Under the pieces are notes generated by a model. That model was not told where the DNA came from. It did no database searches and worked only from the letters and a program-made list of their open reading frames with translations. Of a DNA stretch of 64,000 nucleotides, positions 38,469 to 50,042 are shown one piece after another. The DNA comes from Ferrovibrio terrae. Lineage in GTDB: Bacteria; Pseudomonadota; Alphaproteobacteria; Ferrovibrionales; Ferrovibrionaceae. Positions within the stretch are counted from its first letter, which is position 1; every line of letters begins with the position of its first letter. The stretch lies in the NCBI RefSeq assembly GCF_007197755.1, contig NZ_CP041636.1, forward strand, positions 434,001-498,000, in the 5' to 3' direction. Position numbers and translations under genes: made by a program.

Positions 38469-38783
38469 TTACGATGGCAGCGGGCCGTAGAGGCCGCCGC
38501 CGGCATACTTCAGTTTGCGCACCTGCTGGCTGCCCACGAGGAGCCCGCTGGCAACCAGGTCGCTCAGGATGGCGGCATAGACTGCCGAATCCTTCACCGC
38601 ACCCACCGCCACCGCATCACGCCAGAAGGTGATGGTGCGCCATTCCTGTTCGTCATGGGTGAAGAAACAGGCGAGGCAGCCATCCTGATCACGGAAGAAC
38701 GGCTGCAGGCGTTCGGCGGCGAAGGCGATGAAATCCGCGATCCGTCCCGGCGTATAGGCCGTGCTCCAGACGCGGACGATCAT
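38469..38783 (-). CDS. Small ABM-like (dimeric alpha/beta barrel) protein in the TCA operon
   Basis: A 104-residue protein whose pattern (IVRVWSTAYTPGRIADFIAF, then FFRDQDGCLACFFTH, then EWRTITFWRDAVAV) fits the antibiotic-biosynthesis-monooxygenase-like ferredoxin fold. That fold includes many small dimeric proteins of unknown role, so no enzyme activity is claimed. It has an AGAGGGA ribosome site. It sits between odhB (15 bases) and lpd (18 bases), so it is certainly co-transcribed with the 2-oxoglutarate dehydrogenase genes. Confidence 0.7.
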   Translation of the reverse strand: MIVRVWSTAYTPGRIADFIAFAAERLQPFFRDQDGCLACFFTHDEQEWRTITFWRDAVAVGAVKDSAVYAAILSDLVASGLLVGSQQVRKLKYAGGGLYGPLPS

Positions 38784-38798
38784 CGCCCGGCTTCCCTC

Positions 38799-40025
<1,227 letters not shown>

Positions 40026-40079
40026 GGTAACTTTCCTTATCCTTAAAAACGCCCCTCGAAACCTTCCAACCGCGACCGC

Positions 40080-42959
40080 TTACGCGGTCAGGGCTTCGTC
40101 CACCAGCTTGGCCTGCTGCTGGTTGTGTTTGCTCATCAGGCCCGTCGCCGGCGACGCGGCCGCCAGACGGCCGACATAGAGCGGCCGCTTCATCTTCAGG
40201 CCCAGCTCGGTCATCACCGCCTCGACACACGGCTCGACGAAGCTCCAGGCGCCCATGTTCTTCGGCTCCTCCTGGCACCAGACGACCGTCTTGGCATTCT
40301 TGTAGCGGCTGAGTTCGGTCATCAGCGCCTTGTGCGGGAACGGATAGAGCTGCTCGACGCGCAGGATCACGGTGTCCTTCAGCTCGCGCTTCTGGCGCTC
40401 CTCGAACAGATCGTAATAGACCTTGCCCGAGCAGAGGATCACACGCTTGATCTTGGCGTCGTCATGCGGTGCATCGTCCCACAGCACGCGGTGGAAGGTG
40501 GTGCCCGAGGCCATTTCGCTCAGCTTCGACACCGCCAGCTTGTGACGCAGCAGCGACTTCGGCGTCATCAGGATCAGCGGCTTGCGGAACTTGCGATGGA
40601 TCTGCCGGCGCAGGATGTGGAAGTAGTTGGCCGGCGTGGAGCAGTTCGCCACCTGCATGTTGTCTTCGGCGCAGAGCTGCAGATAGCGCTCCAGGCGGGC
40701 CGAGCTGTGCTCGGGGCCCTGGCCTTCATAGCCATGCGGCAGCAGCACGGTGAGGCCCGACATGCGCATCCACTTGGCTTCGCCAGAGGAGATGAACTGG
40801 TCGAACACCACCTGGGCGCCGTTGGCGAAGTCGCCGAACTGGCCTTCCCACATGACGAGCGTATTCGGCTCGGCCAGGCTGTAGCCGTATTCGTAACCCA
40901 GCACGGCTTCTTCCGAGAGCAGGCTGTCGATCACTTCGTAATTGGCCTGCCCCTCGGCGATATGGTTGAGCGGCACATAGCGCTCTTCCGACTGCTGGTC
41001 ATGCCACACGCTGTGACGCTGGCTGAAGGTGCCGCGACCGCAATCCTGGCCCGACAGACGCACGCCCTTGCCTTCCAGCTGCAGCGAACCAAAAGCCAGC
41101 GCCTCGCCGGTCGCCCAGTCGATGCCTTCGCCGGCCTCAATGGCCGCGCGGCGGTTGGCGGTATTGCGCGCCAGCGTCTTGTGGATGTTGAAGCCGTCCG
41201 GCACCGACGTAATCGCCAGGCCGACCTTCTTCAGCGTCTCGAGTTCGACACCGGTGGTGCCGCGACGCTCGTCGCCCGAGGCTTCTTCGAGCCCGGCCCA
41301 CTTGCCTTCCAGCCAGTCGGCCTTGTTCGGCTTGAACGATTTCGAGGCTTCCAGTTCGCCTTCCAGCCTGTTCTGGAACTCGGTCACCATCGCCTCGGCA
41401 TCTGCCTCGGTGAGAGTGGCTTCGTCGACCAGGCGCTTGGCGTAGATCTGGCGCGTCGTCGCATGCGTCGCGATGTTGCGATACATGATCGGCTGCGTGA
41501 AAGACGGATCGTCAGTCTCGTTATGGCCGTGGCGGCGATAACAGAACAGGTCGATCACCACGTCCTTCTTGAACTGCTGGCGGAATTCGATGGCGATCTT
41601 GGCCACATGCGTCACGGCTTCCGGATCGTCACCATTGACGTGGAAGATCGGCGCCTGCACCACTTTCGCGCCATCCGAGGGATACGGCGAGGAACGCGAA
41701 TAGGACGGATTGGTGGTGAAACCGATCTGGTTGTTCACGATGATATGGATGGTGCCGCCGGTGCGGTAGCCGCGCAGCTCGCTGAGCGCGAAGCATTCTG
41801 CCACCACGCCCTGGCCGGCAAAGGCGGCATCGCCGTGCAGCAGCACGGTGAGTACCGAACCGCGCTCGGAATCGCCCCACTGGGTCTGCTTGGCGCGTGC
41901 CTTGCCGAGGCAGACCGGATTGACGATTTCCAGATGCGACGGATTCGCCGCCATCGACAGATGGACCTTGTTGCCATCGAATTCGCGATCCGACGACACG
42001 CCAAGATGGTACTTCACGTCGCCCGAACCCTGGAAGTCATCCGGGTGGTAGGCCATGCCCTTGAATTCGGAGAAGATGGCGCGATATGGCTTGGCCATCA
42101 CGTTGGCCAGCATATTGAGGCGGCCGCGATGCGGCATGCCCAGCTCGATATCCTTCACGCCGAGCTGGCCGCCGCGCTTGATGATCGCTTCCATCGCCGG
42201 GATCAGTGCTTCGCCGCCTTCGAGGCCGAAACGCTTGGTGCCGGTGAACTTCATGTGGCAGAAGCGCTCGAAGATTTCGCCTTCCACCAGCTTGTTCAGG
42301 ATCGCCTTCTTGCCCTCGGGCGTGAACTGCACGTCCTTGTCGCGGCCTTCGATGCGCGACTGGATCCAGCCCTTCTGTTCCGGGTGGTAGATGTGCATGA
42401 ACTCGACGCCGATGGTCGAGCAGTAGGTGCGGCGCAGGATCTGCAGGATCTCGCGCAGCGTCGAGGTCTCCAGGCCCAGCATGTTGTCGATGAAGATCGG
42501 CCGATCCATGTCGGCGTCGGTAAAGCCGTAGGATTCCGGCTCCAGCTCCGGATGCGCGCCGGGCGCCTGGATGCCGAGCGGATCCAGGTTGGCCATCAGA
42601 TGGCCGCGGATACGGTAGTTGCGGATCAGCATGGCGGCGCGGATCGTGTCGAGTGCCGCATTGCGTGCATCGGCCGGCGACGCGCCGCCCTTGGCCGCCC
42701 GGTCGGCCGACTTGGCGGCCTTGCCCTGCGGGCCGAGCAAGCCCTCGTCTTCCATCGGCACCAGCGCAGTGTTCGGTGCCCAGGACGGACGACTCAGCGC
42801 CTGCTTGGGCTGGCTGAAGTCGTCGCCCAGTGCCTCGAAGAACTGCTTCCAGGAAGCATCGACGCTGTCGGGGTTGGCTACGTACTTGGCGTACAGCTCC
42901 TCGACGAAGGTGCTGTTGCCACCATAGAGGAATTGCGTGCGTTCAAGCTGCGCCGTCAT
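40080..42959 (-). CDS. sucA: 2-oxoglutarate dehydrogenase E1
   Basis: The thiamine-diphosphate decarboxylase of the 2-oxoglutarate complex, 959 residues. The N-terminal segment NSTFVEELYAKYVANPDSVD (about 15-34) binds E2. Landmarks are HRGRLNMLANVMAKPYRAIF, HGDAAFAGQGVVAECFALS, IGFTTNPSYSRSSPYPSD and RHGHNETDDPSFTQP (ThDP/Mg region), and C-terminal LLPHGYEGQGPEHSSARLER. Located 48 bases after sucD. Confidence 0.97.
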   Translation of the reverse strand: MTAQLERTQFLYGGNSTFVEELYAKYVANPDSVDASWKQFFEALGDDFSQPKQALSRPSWAPNTALVPMEDEGLLGPQGKAAKSADRAAKGGASPADARNAALDTIRAAMLIRNYRIRGHLMANLDPLGIQAPGAHPELEPESYGFTDADMDRPIFIDNMLGLETSTLREILQILRRTYCSTIGVEFMHIYHPEQKGWIQSRIEGRDKDVQFTPEGKKAILNKLVEGEIFERFCHMKFTGTKRFGLEGGEALIPAMEAIIKRGGQLGVKDIELGMPHRGRLNMLANVMAKPYRAIFSEFKGMAYHPDDFQGSGDVKYHLGVSSDREFDGNKVHLSMAANPSHLEIVNPVCLGKARAKQTQWGDSERGSVLTVLLHGDAAFAGQGVVAECFALSELRGYRTGGTIHIIVNNQIGFTTNPSYSRSSPYPSDGAKVVQAPIFHVNGDDPEAVTHVAKIAIEFRQQFKKDVVIDLFCYRRHGHNETDDPSFTQPIMYRNIATHATTRQIYAKRLVDEATLTEADAEAMVTEFQNRLEGELEASKSFKPNKADWLEGKWAGLEEASGDERRGTTGVELETLKKVGLAITSVPDGFNIHKTLARNTANRRAAIEAGEGIDWATGEALAFGSLQLEGKGVRLSGQDCGRGTFSQRHSVWHDQQSEERYVPLNHIAEGQANYEVIDSLLSEEAVLGYEYGYSLAEPNTLVMWEGQFGDFANGAQVVFDQFISSGEAKWMRMSGLTVLLPHGYEGQGPEHSSARLERYLQLCAEDNMQVANCSTPANYFHILRRQIHRKFRKPLILMTPKSLLRHKLAVSKLSEMASGTTFHRVLWDDAPHDDAKIKRVILCSGKVYYDLFEERQKRELKDTVILRVEQLYPFPHKALMTELSRYKNAKTVVWCQEEPKNMGAWSFVEPCVEAVMTELGLKMKRPLYVGRLAAASPATGLMSKHNQQQAKLVDEALTA

Positions 42960-43007
42960 CGATGTCGTGGCGCCGCTTGTTGGCCGGCGCCGCCCTCTGT
43001 GTTCCTG

Positions 43008-43886
43008 TTACTTACCGTTCAACAGTTCAACCAGGGTGGTGCCGAGCGCTGCCGGGCTTTCCGAAACTCGGATGCCGGCCGATCGCATGGCCTCCAGCTT
43101 GGTATTCGCATCTCCCTTGCCGCCCGAAATGATCGCGCCGGCATGACCCATGCGGCGGCCCGGGGGCGCGGTACGACCGGCGATGAAGCCGACAGTCGGC
43201 TTCTTCACCTTCGACTTCATCAGGAATTCAGCGGCTTCTTCCTCGGCGCTGCCGCCGATTTCGCCGATCATGATGATGCACTCGGTTTCCTTGTCGCCAA
43301 GGAACAGGTCGAGCGCGTCAATGAAGTTGGTGCCGTTGACCGGATCGCCACCGATGCCGATGCAGGTGGTCTGACCCAGACCGGCTGCAGTGGTCTGCGC
43401 CACCGCTTCATAGGTCAGCGTGCCGGAACGCGACACGATGCCGACCTTGCCGCGACGATGGATGTGGCCCGGCATGATACCGATCTTGCATTCGCCCGGC
43501 GTGATCACGCCCGGGCAGTTCGGGCCGATCAGTCGGGTGCGCGAACCGGTCAGGGCACGCTTGACCTTCACCATGTCGAGCACCGGAATGCCTTCGGTAA
43601 TGCAGACCACCAGCGGGATTTCCGCCTCGATGGCTTCCATGATCGAATCCGCCGCGAACGGCGGCGGCACGTAGATCACCGAGGCATTCGCGCCGGTCTT
43701 CTCGACCGCGTCGGCAACCGTGTTGAACACCGGCAGGCCGATATGCTGCGTGCCGCCCTTACCCGGAGTGACGCCGCCGACCATCTTGGTGCCGTAGGCG
43801 ATCGCCTGTTCGGAATGGAAGGTACCCTGGCTGCCGGTGATGCCCTGGCAGATGACCTTGGTATCCTTATTGACGAGAACAGCCAT
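43008..43886 (-). CDS. sucD: Succinyl-CoA ligase, alpha subunit
   Basis: Substrate-level phosphorylation step of the TCA cycle. The 292-residue protein has the CoA-binding Rossmann start ([20 protein letters not shown]), the [20 protein letters not shown] block, and the phosphorylated His248 in [11 protein letters not shown]. The sucC stop and sucD start abut with no gap, ensuring matched synthesis of the two subunits. Confidence 0.97.
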   Translation of the reverse strand: MAVLVNKDTKVICQGITGSQGTFHSEQAIAYGTKMVGGVTPGKGGTQHIGLPVFNTVADAVEKTGANASVIYVPPPFAADSIMEAIEAEIPLVVCITEGIPVLDMVKVKRALTGSRTRLIGPNCPGVITPGECKIGIMPGHIHRRGKVGIVSRSGTLTYEAVAQTTAAGLGQTTCIGIGGDPVNGTNFIDALDLFLGDKETECIIMIGEIGGSAEEEAAEFLMKSKVKKPTVGFIAGRTAPPGRRMGHAGAIISGGKGDANTKLEAMRSAGIRVSESPAALGTTLVELLNGK

Positions 43887-45056
43887 TTACTTGGCTCCCT
43901 TCACGGCCTTCACCACCTTTTCGGCGGCGTCGGCGAGATTGTCGGCAGAAATGATCGGCAGGCCGCTCTCGGCCATGATCTTTTTGCCCAGATCGACATT
44001 GGTGCCTTCGAGGCGAACCACCAGCGGAACCGCCAGCTTCACTTCGCGGGCCGCGGCCACCACGCCTTCGGCGATGATGTCGCAGCGCATGATGCCGCCG
44101 AAGATATTGACCAGGATGCCCTTCACGTTCTTGTCGCCAAGAATGATCTTGAAGGCCGCTGTGACGCGCTCCTTGGTGGCGCCGCCGCCGACATCGAGGA
44201 AGTTGGCCGGCTCGGAGCCGTACAGCTTGATGATGTCCATGGTCGCCATCGCGAGACCCGCGCCGTTGACCATGCAGCCGATCTCGCCGTCCAGCTTGAC
44301 GTAGTTCAGCGACCACTTGGCGGCTTCGAGTTCGGACGCGTCTTCCTCGTCCGGATCGCGCATGTCTTCCACATCCTTGTGGCGGTACAGCGCGTTGTCG
44401 TCGAAGTTCATCTTGGCATCCAGCGCGATCATCTCGCCGGCGCCGGTGACAACCAGCGGGTTGATCTCAACGATGCTGGCGTCGAGCGCCACGAAGGCCT
44501 CGTACATCGCCTGCATGAACTTCACCGCCGAACCGACCTGCTTGCCTTCCAGGCCGAGGCCGAAGGCAATCTGGCGGGCGTGATGCGGCTGCATGCCGGT
44601 CGCCGGATCGATGGCGACCTTCAGGATCTTTTCAGGATGCTTGGCGGCAACTTCCTCGATCTCCATGCCGCCCTCGGTCGAGGCCATCACGGTGATGCGC
44701 GAAGTGGCGCGGTCCACCAGGAAGCTCAGATAGAGCTCGCGCTTGATGTCGCAGCCTTCCTCGATGTAGAGGCGCTTGACCAGCTTGCCCTCGGGACCGG
44801 TCTGGTGCGTCACCAGGGTCATGCCGAGGATCGCCTTGGACTGGGCGGCCACGTCGTCCATCGACTTGACCACCTTGACGCCGCCGCCCTTGCCGCGACC
44901 GCCGGCATGGATCTGGGCCTTCACGACCCAGACCGGGCCGCCGAGCTGCTTGGCGACGGTAACGGCCTCATCGGCCGTGAAAGCGACACCGCCGCGCGGC
45001 ACGGCGACACCGTATTTCGCGAGCAGGCTTTTCGCCTGGTATTCATGGATGTTCAT
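43887..45056 (-). CDS. sucC: Succinyl-CoA ligase, beta subunit
   Basis: A 389-residue ATP-grasp subunit that binds the nucleotide. [20 protein letters not shown] at the N-terminus, [33 protein letters not shown]-like [10 protein letters not shown] and [20 protein letters not shown] are canonical. First gene of the operon. In Rhizobium and relatives mdh precedes sucC; here the next gene upstream is an unrelated lolA-like gene on the same strand. Confidence 0.97.
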   Translation of the reverse strand: MNIHEYQAKSLLAKYGVAVPRGGVAFTADEAVTVAKQLGGPVWVVKAQIHAGGRGKGGGVKVVKSMDDVAAQSKAILGMTLVTHQTGPEGKLVKRLYIEEGCDIKRELYLSFLVDRATSRITVMASTEGGMEIEEVAAKHPEKILKVAIDPATGMQPHHARQIAFGLGLEGKQVGSAVKFMQAMYEAFVALDASIVEINPLVVTGAGEMIALDAKMNFDDNALYRHKDVEDMRDPDEEDASELEAAKWSLNYVKLDGEIGCMVNGAGLAMATMDIIKLYGSEPANFLDVGGGATKERVTAAFKIILGDKNVKGILVNIFGGIMRCDIIAEGVVAAAREVKLAVPLVVRLEGTNVDLGKKIMAESGLPIISADNLADAAEKVVKAVKGAK

Positions 45057-45074
45057 GCTGACCTACGGGTTGGT

Positions 45075-45099
45075 AAACCCGGGCGAAAAGCCCCGGTTT
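45075..45099 (-). promoter_or_regulatory. Hairpin in the sucC leader
   Basis: On the plus strand AAACCCGGGC and GCCCCGGTTT pair with one mismatch around GAAAA. It lies 18 bases upstream of the sucC ATG within the expected 5' untranslated region. A role in mRNA stability or initiation is possible; nothing else supports it. Confidence 0.3.
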
Positions 45100-45123
45100 C
45101 TCTGATTGCCGTTCGGGGCCGAG

Positions 45124-45151
45124 GTTATAGCAACCTTCCGAAAAGCCGCAA
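45124..45151 (-). promoter_or_regulatory. Candidate promoter of the suc-odh-lpd operon
   Basis: Minus-strand TTGCGG (45146-45151) and TATAAC (45124-45129) with a 16-base spacer, 68 bases before sucC. The -10 matches five of six bases, the -35 four of six. The 279-base gap 45057-45335 between sucC and lolA contains nothing else I could assign. Confidence 0.4.
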
Positions 45152-45335
45152 CCGCTGCCGCATCGGAAAATCAGGGTTTTGGACGAAAGTTCACAGACTT
45201 GCGAGCTCAGGTACCCAACTGGTTACCGGGTACGGACTGTAGAAATCCGGACCGGATGGTACGCCTGCCTGACCATGCCGAAAAGCGATCCCGCCGGATA
45301 GGTCCGGCAGACCATCTGACAGGGTCGGAACCGCT

Positions 45336-46010
45336 TCAGCGGCGCTGCTGCAGGGCACGCTCGACCGCCGGGCGGTCGCCATAGGTGTAAAGCCGCGTAT
45401 TGATCGCCGGCGACGGATTGAAGTCGATCTGCGACAGGGTGATGGCGGTGTCCTTGCCCTGGGCGTCGGTGACGATCCAGCCGGCGAATTCGAGCGGCTT
45501 GTCGCCAAATACGACGGTGAGCGCGCCTTCCTTGGGGCGCTCGGGTGCGAACAGCGTCACGCGCAGGATCGCTGCGCCGCGCTCGACCCTGGCAATGCCG
45601 ACATCCTTGTCGTCGAAACTGACCTTGTCGCGCAGCAGAAGATCCAGCGGCGTGGCACCCAGCGGGATGCGCTCGACCGACTTCAGCTCCTTGTCTTCCA
45701 TCACGATATAGGCGCCATCCGACACGATCAGCATCGGCACCGGCGGGTCGAATTCGAAGCGGAAGCGGCCCGGCCGCGTCATGTAGATCTTGCCTTCGGC
45801 GGCAGAGCCATCGGGCGCAACCTGCAGGAAGCGGCCGCTCATGCTGCGCACGGTATTGAAGTAATCCGCGATGCGCTTGAGATCGGCCCTGTCGGTGTCG
45901 GTCAGTTTGGCCGAGCCACTGGGCGCGGCGGCATAGGCGGCGGCGAGCGGCAGTTTCGCGGCGGTGGCAGCGACGGCCATGGCGAGCAGGAAGGCGCGAC
46001 GGTTTGTCAT
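45336..46010 (-). CDS. lolA: LolA-like outer-membrane lipoprotein carrier
   Basis: A 224-residue periplasmic chaperone that ferries lipoproteins from the LolCDE complex to the outer membrane. The signal peptide (MTNRRAFLLAMAVAATAA onward) ends near residue 30. The body (IADYFNTVRSMSGRFLQVAP, KIYMTRPGRFRFEFDPPVPM, LIVSDGAYIVMEDKEL, LIDFNPSPA-like end) is the LolA half-barrel. The ATG at 46010 replaces a longer frame. It could be a LolA-related protein of broader function. Confidence 0.88.
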   Translation of the reverse strand: MTNRRAFLLAMAVAATAAKLPLAAAYAAAPSGSAKLTDTDRADLKRIADYFNTVRSMSGRFLQVAPDGSAAEGKIYMTRPGRFRFEFDPPVPMLIVSDGAYIVMEDKELKSVERIPLGATPLDLLLRDKVSFDDKDVGIARVERGAAILRVTLFAPERPKEGALTVVFGDKPLEFAGWIVTDAQGKDTAITLSQIDFNPSPAINTRLYTYGDRPAVERALQQRR

Positions 46011-46111
46011 GCGCCAAGCGGTAGCCCCGGCAGATGGCGAAATCAAGGCGGCATGCGTAAACTGCGGGCAGAGCCGACCGGGGCAGCCGACCCGAAACCG
46101 AGGGGGATACG

Positions 46112-46435
46112 ATGATCCTGACGACGACCGACAGCGTGGAAGGCCGCAAAATCAGCGGCTATCTCGGCATCGTGGCCGGCGAGGCCGTGATGGGCACGAA
46201 TATCTTCCGCGATTTCTTCGCCGGCATCACCGACATCCTCGGTGGCCGCTCGGGTTCTTACGAAAAGGAGCTGCGCAAGGCCAAGGCGCTGGCGCTGGAA
46301 TCCATGATCGAGGAAGCCCAAGCGCTCGGCGCCGATGCCGTGGTGGGCATGGACCTCGATTACCAGCAGATCGGCGGCACCGATAAGCAAATGTTGATGG
46401 TCGCGGCCAGCGGAACTGCGGTAAAGTTGGCCTGA
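46112..46435 (+). CDS. YbjQ family (UPF0145) protein
   Basis: A 107-residue cytoplasmic protein of the YbjQ family, a small pentameric fold of unknown role sometimes called a putative heavy-metal-binding domain. [40 protein letters not shown] and [15 protein letters not shown] are its conserved blocks. It precedes the chlorite dismutase gene by 40 bases on the same strand. Confidence 0.92.
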   Translation: MILTTTDSVEGRKISGYLGIVAGEAVMGTNIFRDFFAGITDILGGRSGSYEKELRKAKALALESMIEEAQALGADAVVGMDLDYQQIGGTDKQMLMVAASGTAVKLA

Positions 46436-46475
46436 GGTCGGGTCTTGCGCCCCGGTCCGCCGGGGGAATCAGACA

Positions 46476-47024
46476 ATGGAATCGCGCTTTACCAGCTTCG
46501 TCGGCGGGCCGACGGGGCCGTGGAAGGTTGTTTCGATACGGGCCATCAGCGGCGACGGCCTGCCGTCCGCCGGTCATCTCGACCTGCGCGAGGGACTGAA
46601 CGAAGCCGAGGATGCTGTCTGGCAGCTGCGCGGCGTGACCAGCAACCTGCGCTACACCCAGGAAACCGAGCGCAAGGCGCTGGCGGCCGTGCAGCCACCC
46701 TTAAGCCGGCCCGAAGCGCGCTGTGCTGCGCTGATCCCGATCCGCAAGACCGCCGCCTGGTGGCTGCTGGCGCAGGATGAGCGCCGGGCCATCATTGAGG
46801 AGCAGTCGCGCCATATCGCCATCGGCATGGCCTATCTGCCGGCCGTGGCGCGCAAGCTGTTCCATGCCCGCGATCTCGGCGAGCCCTTTGATTTCCTCAC
46901 GTGGTTCGAGTTCGCGCCTGACCATGCCGCCGGTTTCGACGCCCTGCTGGCGGCGTTACGCGCCAGTCCGGAATGGGACTATGTCGACCGCGAGGTGGAA
47001 ATCCGGCTAGAGCGCGTCCGCTGA
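46476..47024 (+). CDS. cld: Dimeric (lineage II) chlorite dismutase family protein
   Basis: A 182-residue haem protein closely resembling the short Cld of Nitrobacter winogradskyi, which splits chlorite into chloride and O2. WQLRGVTSNLRY (49-60), ALIPIRKTAAWWLLAQDERR (85-104) and GEPFDFLTWFEFAP follow that protein nearly block by block. The proximal haem ligand is His113 (SRHIAIG) and the distal Arg, essential for chlorite turnover, is Arg126 (YLPAVARKL). The length fits the dimeric lineage, not HemQ or the pentameric form. No signal peptide, so cytoplasmic. No perchlorate-reductase genes are nearby; a detoxifying or other haem function is possible. Confidence 0.88.
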   Translation: MESRFTSFVGGPTGPWKVVSIRAISGDGLPSAGHLDLREGLNEAEDAVWQLRGVTSNLRYTQETERKALAAVQPPLSRPEARCAALIPIRKTAAWWLLAQDERRAIIEEQSRHIAIGMAYLPAVARKLFHARDLGEPFDFLTWFEFAPDHAAGFDALLAALRASPEWDYVDREVEIRLERVR

Positions 47025-47052
47025 GCGAATAAAAGTTCGGCGAAAACCGTGC

Positions 47053-47081
47053 TTGAATATCGAACGGTCGTTCGATATTAT
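47053..47081 (+). promoter_or_regulatory. Sigma-70 promoter of the TetR-controlled hydrolase
   Basis: TTGAAT (47053-47058), a 17-base spacer and TATTAT (47076-47081), placing the transcript start about 37 bases before the ATG at 47125. It is one of the best core promoter matches in the window, and the operator at 47056-47079 covers almost all of it. Confidence 0.7.
47056..47079. promoter_or_regulatory. TetR-type operator (24-bp palindrome)
   Basis: Perfect 10-bp arms AATATCGAAC and GTTCGATATT around GGTC. The core CGAACGGTCGTTCG has the shape of common TetR-family operators. It overlaps the promoter spacer and -10, so binding would block RNA polymerase. No TetR gene adjoins; the nearest one, at 51377, has its own differently spelled palindrome. 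Confidence 0.65.
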
Positions 47082-47124
47082 GCTTTCGCCCCCGGCACCG
47101 CCTCATCCAAATCCAGAGACAGCC

Positions 47125-48081
47125 ATGACCAAAGCCGTCCAGACCAACTACATTAAAAGCACGAATGTTCGTTCAATAATAAACGATCTTATTCAGCGCG
47201 AACTGGTCCGCACCGGCTTCCGGATCGCGCCCCGCTGGGCGGCCAACCATGCCGCGCGTCTGTTCCTGCGACCGTGGCGGCGTCCGACTAGCGAACGTTC
47301 TGGTTATATTTCACGTGAAACGCCTTTTGCCGCCGAAAGCGCTTTCGGTCCGGTCGCGGCCTGGAGTTTCGGCCCCACGACGCCAGGCACGCCGGCTGTT
47401 CTGCTGGTGCATGGCTGGGAGGACGACCATCTGAGCTGGGCGGCACTGATCGACAAGCTGGTGGCGCACGGCTACCGCGTCATCGCGCCCGACCTGCCCG
47501 GCCACGGCCGCTCGCCGGCCGATATCACTGGCATCCCGATCCTGGCAGCCGGCATCGCCGCCGTAGCGCGCGAGGCAGAGAAGATCGGCGCGGTCTCGGC
47601 CACGCAGCCGTTCAAGGCGGTGATCGCGCATTCGCTGGGCGGCACGGCGACGCTGATCGCGGCGGCTGAGATGGATCTGACGACGGAACGCTTCGCCATC
47701 CTGGCCTCACCCAATCATCCGCGCCTGTTTGCCGGCGCGATGATGCAGATGCTCGGACTGAATGTGTCGCAGACGCAGAAGGTTTTCGCTGCCATCGAGC
47801 GCCTAATCGGCCGCAGCATGGACTCGCTGTATCTGCCGCCGAAGCTGCGTGCCTTTGCCCAGCCTGGCCTGATCCTGCACAGCCGCGACGACCGCACCGT
47901 GCCGCTGCAGCACAGCCAGGAGAATGCGGCAAGCTGGCCGCGCGCCGACTTTCGCATTCTGGATGGCCTCGGCCATCGCCGCCTGATCAGCGACGCGGGC
48001 GTGCATGCCATGCTGCTGCACTTCGTCGACAGCAAAGCGCCGGCAGATATCTACAGCCTGAAGACCGATGCGGCTGACTAG
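47125..48081 (+). CDS. Alpha/beta hydrolase under TetR-type control
   Basis: A 318-residue cytoplasmic hydrolase. [20 protein letters not shown] (92-111) forms the oxyanion region, [14 protein letters not shown] follows, the nucleophile is Ser170 in IAHSLGG, an acid lies in [10 protein letters not shown] and the His in [10 protein letters not shown]. The first 20 codons are AT-rich, unlike the rest. The ATG at 47125 is downstream of the promoter and operator. It likely handles an ester or lactone inducer of the unknown regulator (inference). Its stop overlaps the convergent fghA stop within CTAG. Confidence 0.85.
   Translation: MTKAVQTNYIKSTNVRSIINDLIQRELVRTGFRIAPRWAANHAARLFLRPWRRPTSERSGYISRETPFAAESAFGPVAAWSFGPTTPGTPAVLLVHGWEDDHLSWAALIDKLVAHGYRVIAPDLPGHGRSPADITGIPILAAGIAAVAREAEKIGAVSATQPFKAVIAHSLGGTATLIAAAEMDLTTERFAILASPNHPRLFAGAMMQMLGLNVSQTQKVFAAIERLIGRSMDSLYLPPKLRAFAQPGLILHSRDDRTVPLQHSQENAASWPRADFRILDGLGHRRLISDAGVHAMLLHFVDSKAPADIYSLKTDAAD
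47307..47322. other. parS-like ParB-binding site inside the hydrolase gene
   Basis: TATTTCACGTGAAACG matches the near-universal parS 16-mer TGTTTCACGTGAAACA at 14 of 16 positions, with the central 12-bp palindrome TTTCACGTGAAA intact. It spans codons 61-66, where TCA and CGT are unusual codons for this GC-rich genome. ParB binding is a prediction from the consensus only; no parAB, oriC or dnaA is in the window. Confidence 0.5.
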
Positions 48082-48920
48082 CGCCGCAGCTGTTGCGCGT
48101 GATGCGCGATGTGTTCGCCGATGAAACTGGCGATGAAGTAGTAGCTGTGGTCGTAGCCGGCCTGCAGGCGCAAGGTCAGCGGAATGCCGGCAGCAGCCGC
48201 GGCATTGGCCAGCAGCTGCGGCTTGAGCTGCTTTTCGAGGAACTCATCCGCCATACCCTGGTCGATCAGTACCGGTTTGCGCCAGCCTGTGCCTGACGCC
48301 AGCGCTGTGGCATCCCAGGCAGCCCAAGAATTGCGATCCGCGCCGAGGTAACCGCTGAAGGCCTTCTCGCCCCACGGCACCTGGCTCGGCGCCACGATCG
48401 GCGCGAAGGCCGAGACCGACTTGTAGCGCTGCGGATTGCGGAAGGCGCAGACCAGCGCGCCATGGCCGCCCATGGAATGGCCGAAAATACCGCTACGCGC
48501 GGTGTCGGCGCCGGGAAAATGCTCGGCCAGCAACGCTGGGAGTTCCTCGGTGACGTAAGAATACATGCGGTAATGCTTCGCCCATGGCCGCTCGGTGGCG
48601 TCGATATAGAAGCCGGCGCCGGAGCCGAAATCGTAAGACTCATCTTCACCAGCGAGATTCACGCCGCGCGGGCTTGTATCGGGCGAAACCAGGATGAGAC
48701 CGTGTTCGGCGGCATAGCGCTGCGCGCCCGCCTTGCTGACCATATTCTCCCAGGTGCAGGTCAGGCCCGACAGGTAATACAGCACCGGCAGTTTCGCGGT
48801 CTCACTGGCTTGGGGCGGCAGATAAACGGCAACTTCCATGCTGCAGCCCAACGTGGACGAGCTGTGCTTCCAGACCTGCTGCTGGCCGCCGAAGCAGGCC
48901 CAGTTCTTGATGCGCTGCAT
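48078..48920 (-). CDS. fghA: S-formylglutathione hydrolase
   Basis: Releases formate and glutathione from S-formylglutathione, the second step of glutathione-dependent formaldehyde oxidation. The 280-residue esterase has [35 protein letters not shown], the nucleophile in [14 protein letters not shown], and the His in [10 protein letters not shown]. It follows adhC by 2 bases, so the pathway's two enzymes are one operon. Confidence 0.96.
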   Translation of the reverse strand: MQRIKNWACFGGQQQVWKHSSSTLGCSMEVAVYLPPQASETAKLPVLYYLSGLTCTWENMVSKAGAQRYAAEHGLILVSPDTSPRGVNLAGEDESYDFGSGAGFYIDATERPWAKHYRMYSYVTEELPALLAEHFPGADTARSGIFGHSMGGHGALVCAFRNPQRYKSVSAFAPIVAPSQVPWGEKAFSGYLGADRNSWAAWDATALASGTGWRKPVLIDQGMADEFLEKQLKPQLLANAAAAAGIPLTLRLQAGYDHSYYFIASFIGEHIAHHAQQLRR

Positions 48921-48922
48921 GA

Positions 48923-50035
<1,113 letters not shown>

Positions 50036-50042
50036 GACGGTT

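Noticed and set aside
40125-45242. A 1705-codon open frame on the plus strand
   Set aside because: It is antisense to sucB, sucA, sucD and sucC. GC-rich codon bias keeps the reverse frame open, and the real genes have clear homology on the other strand.
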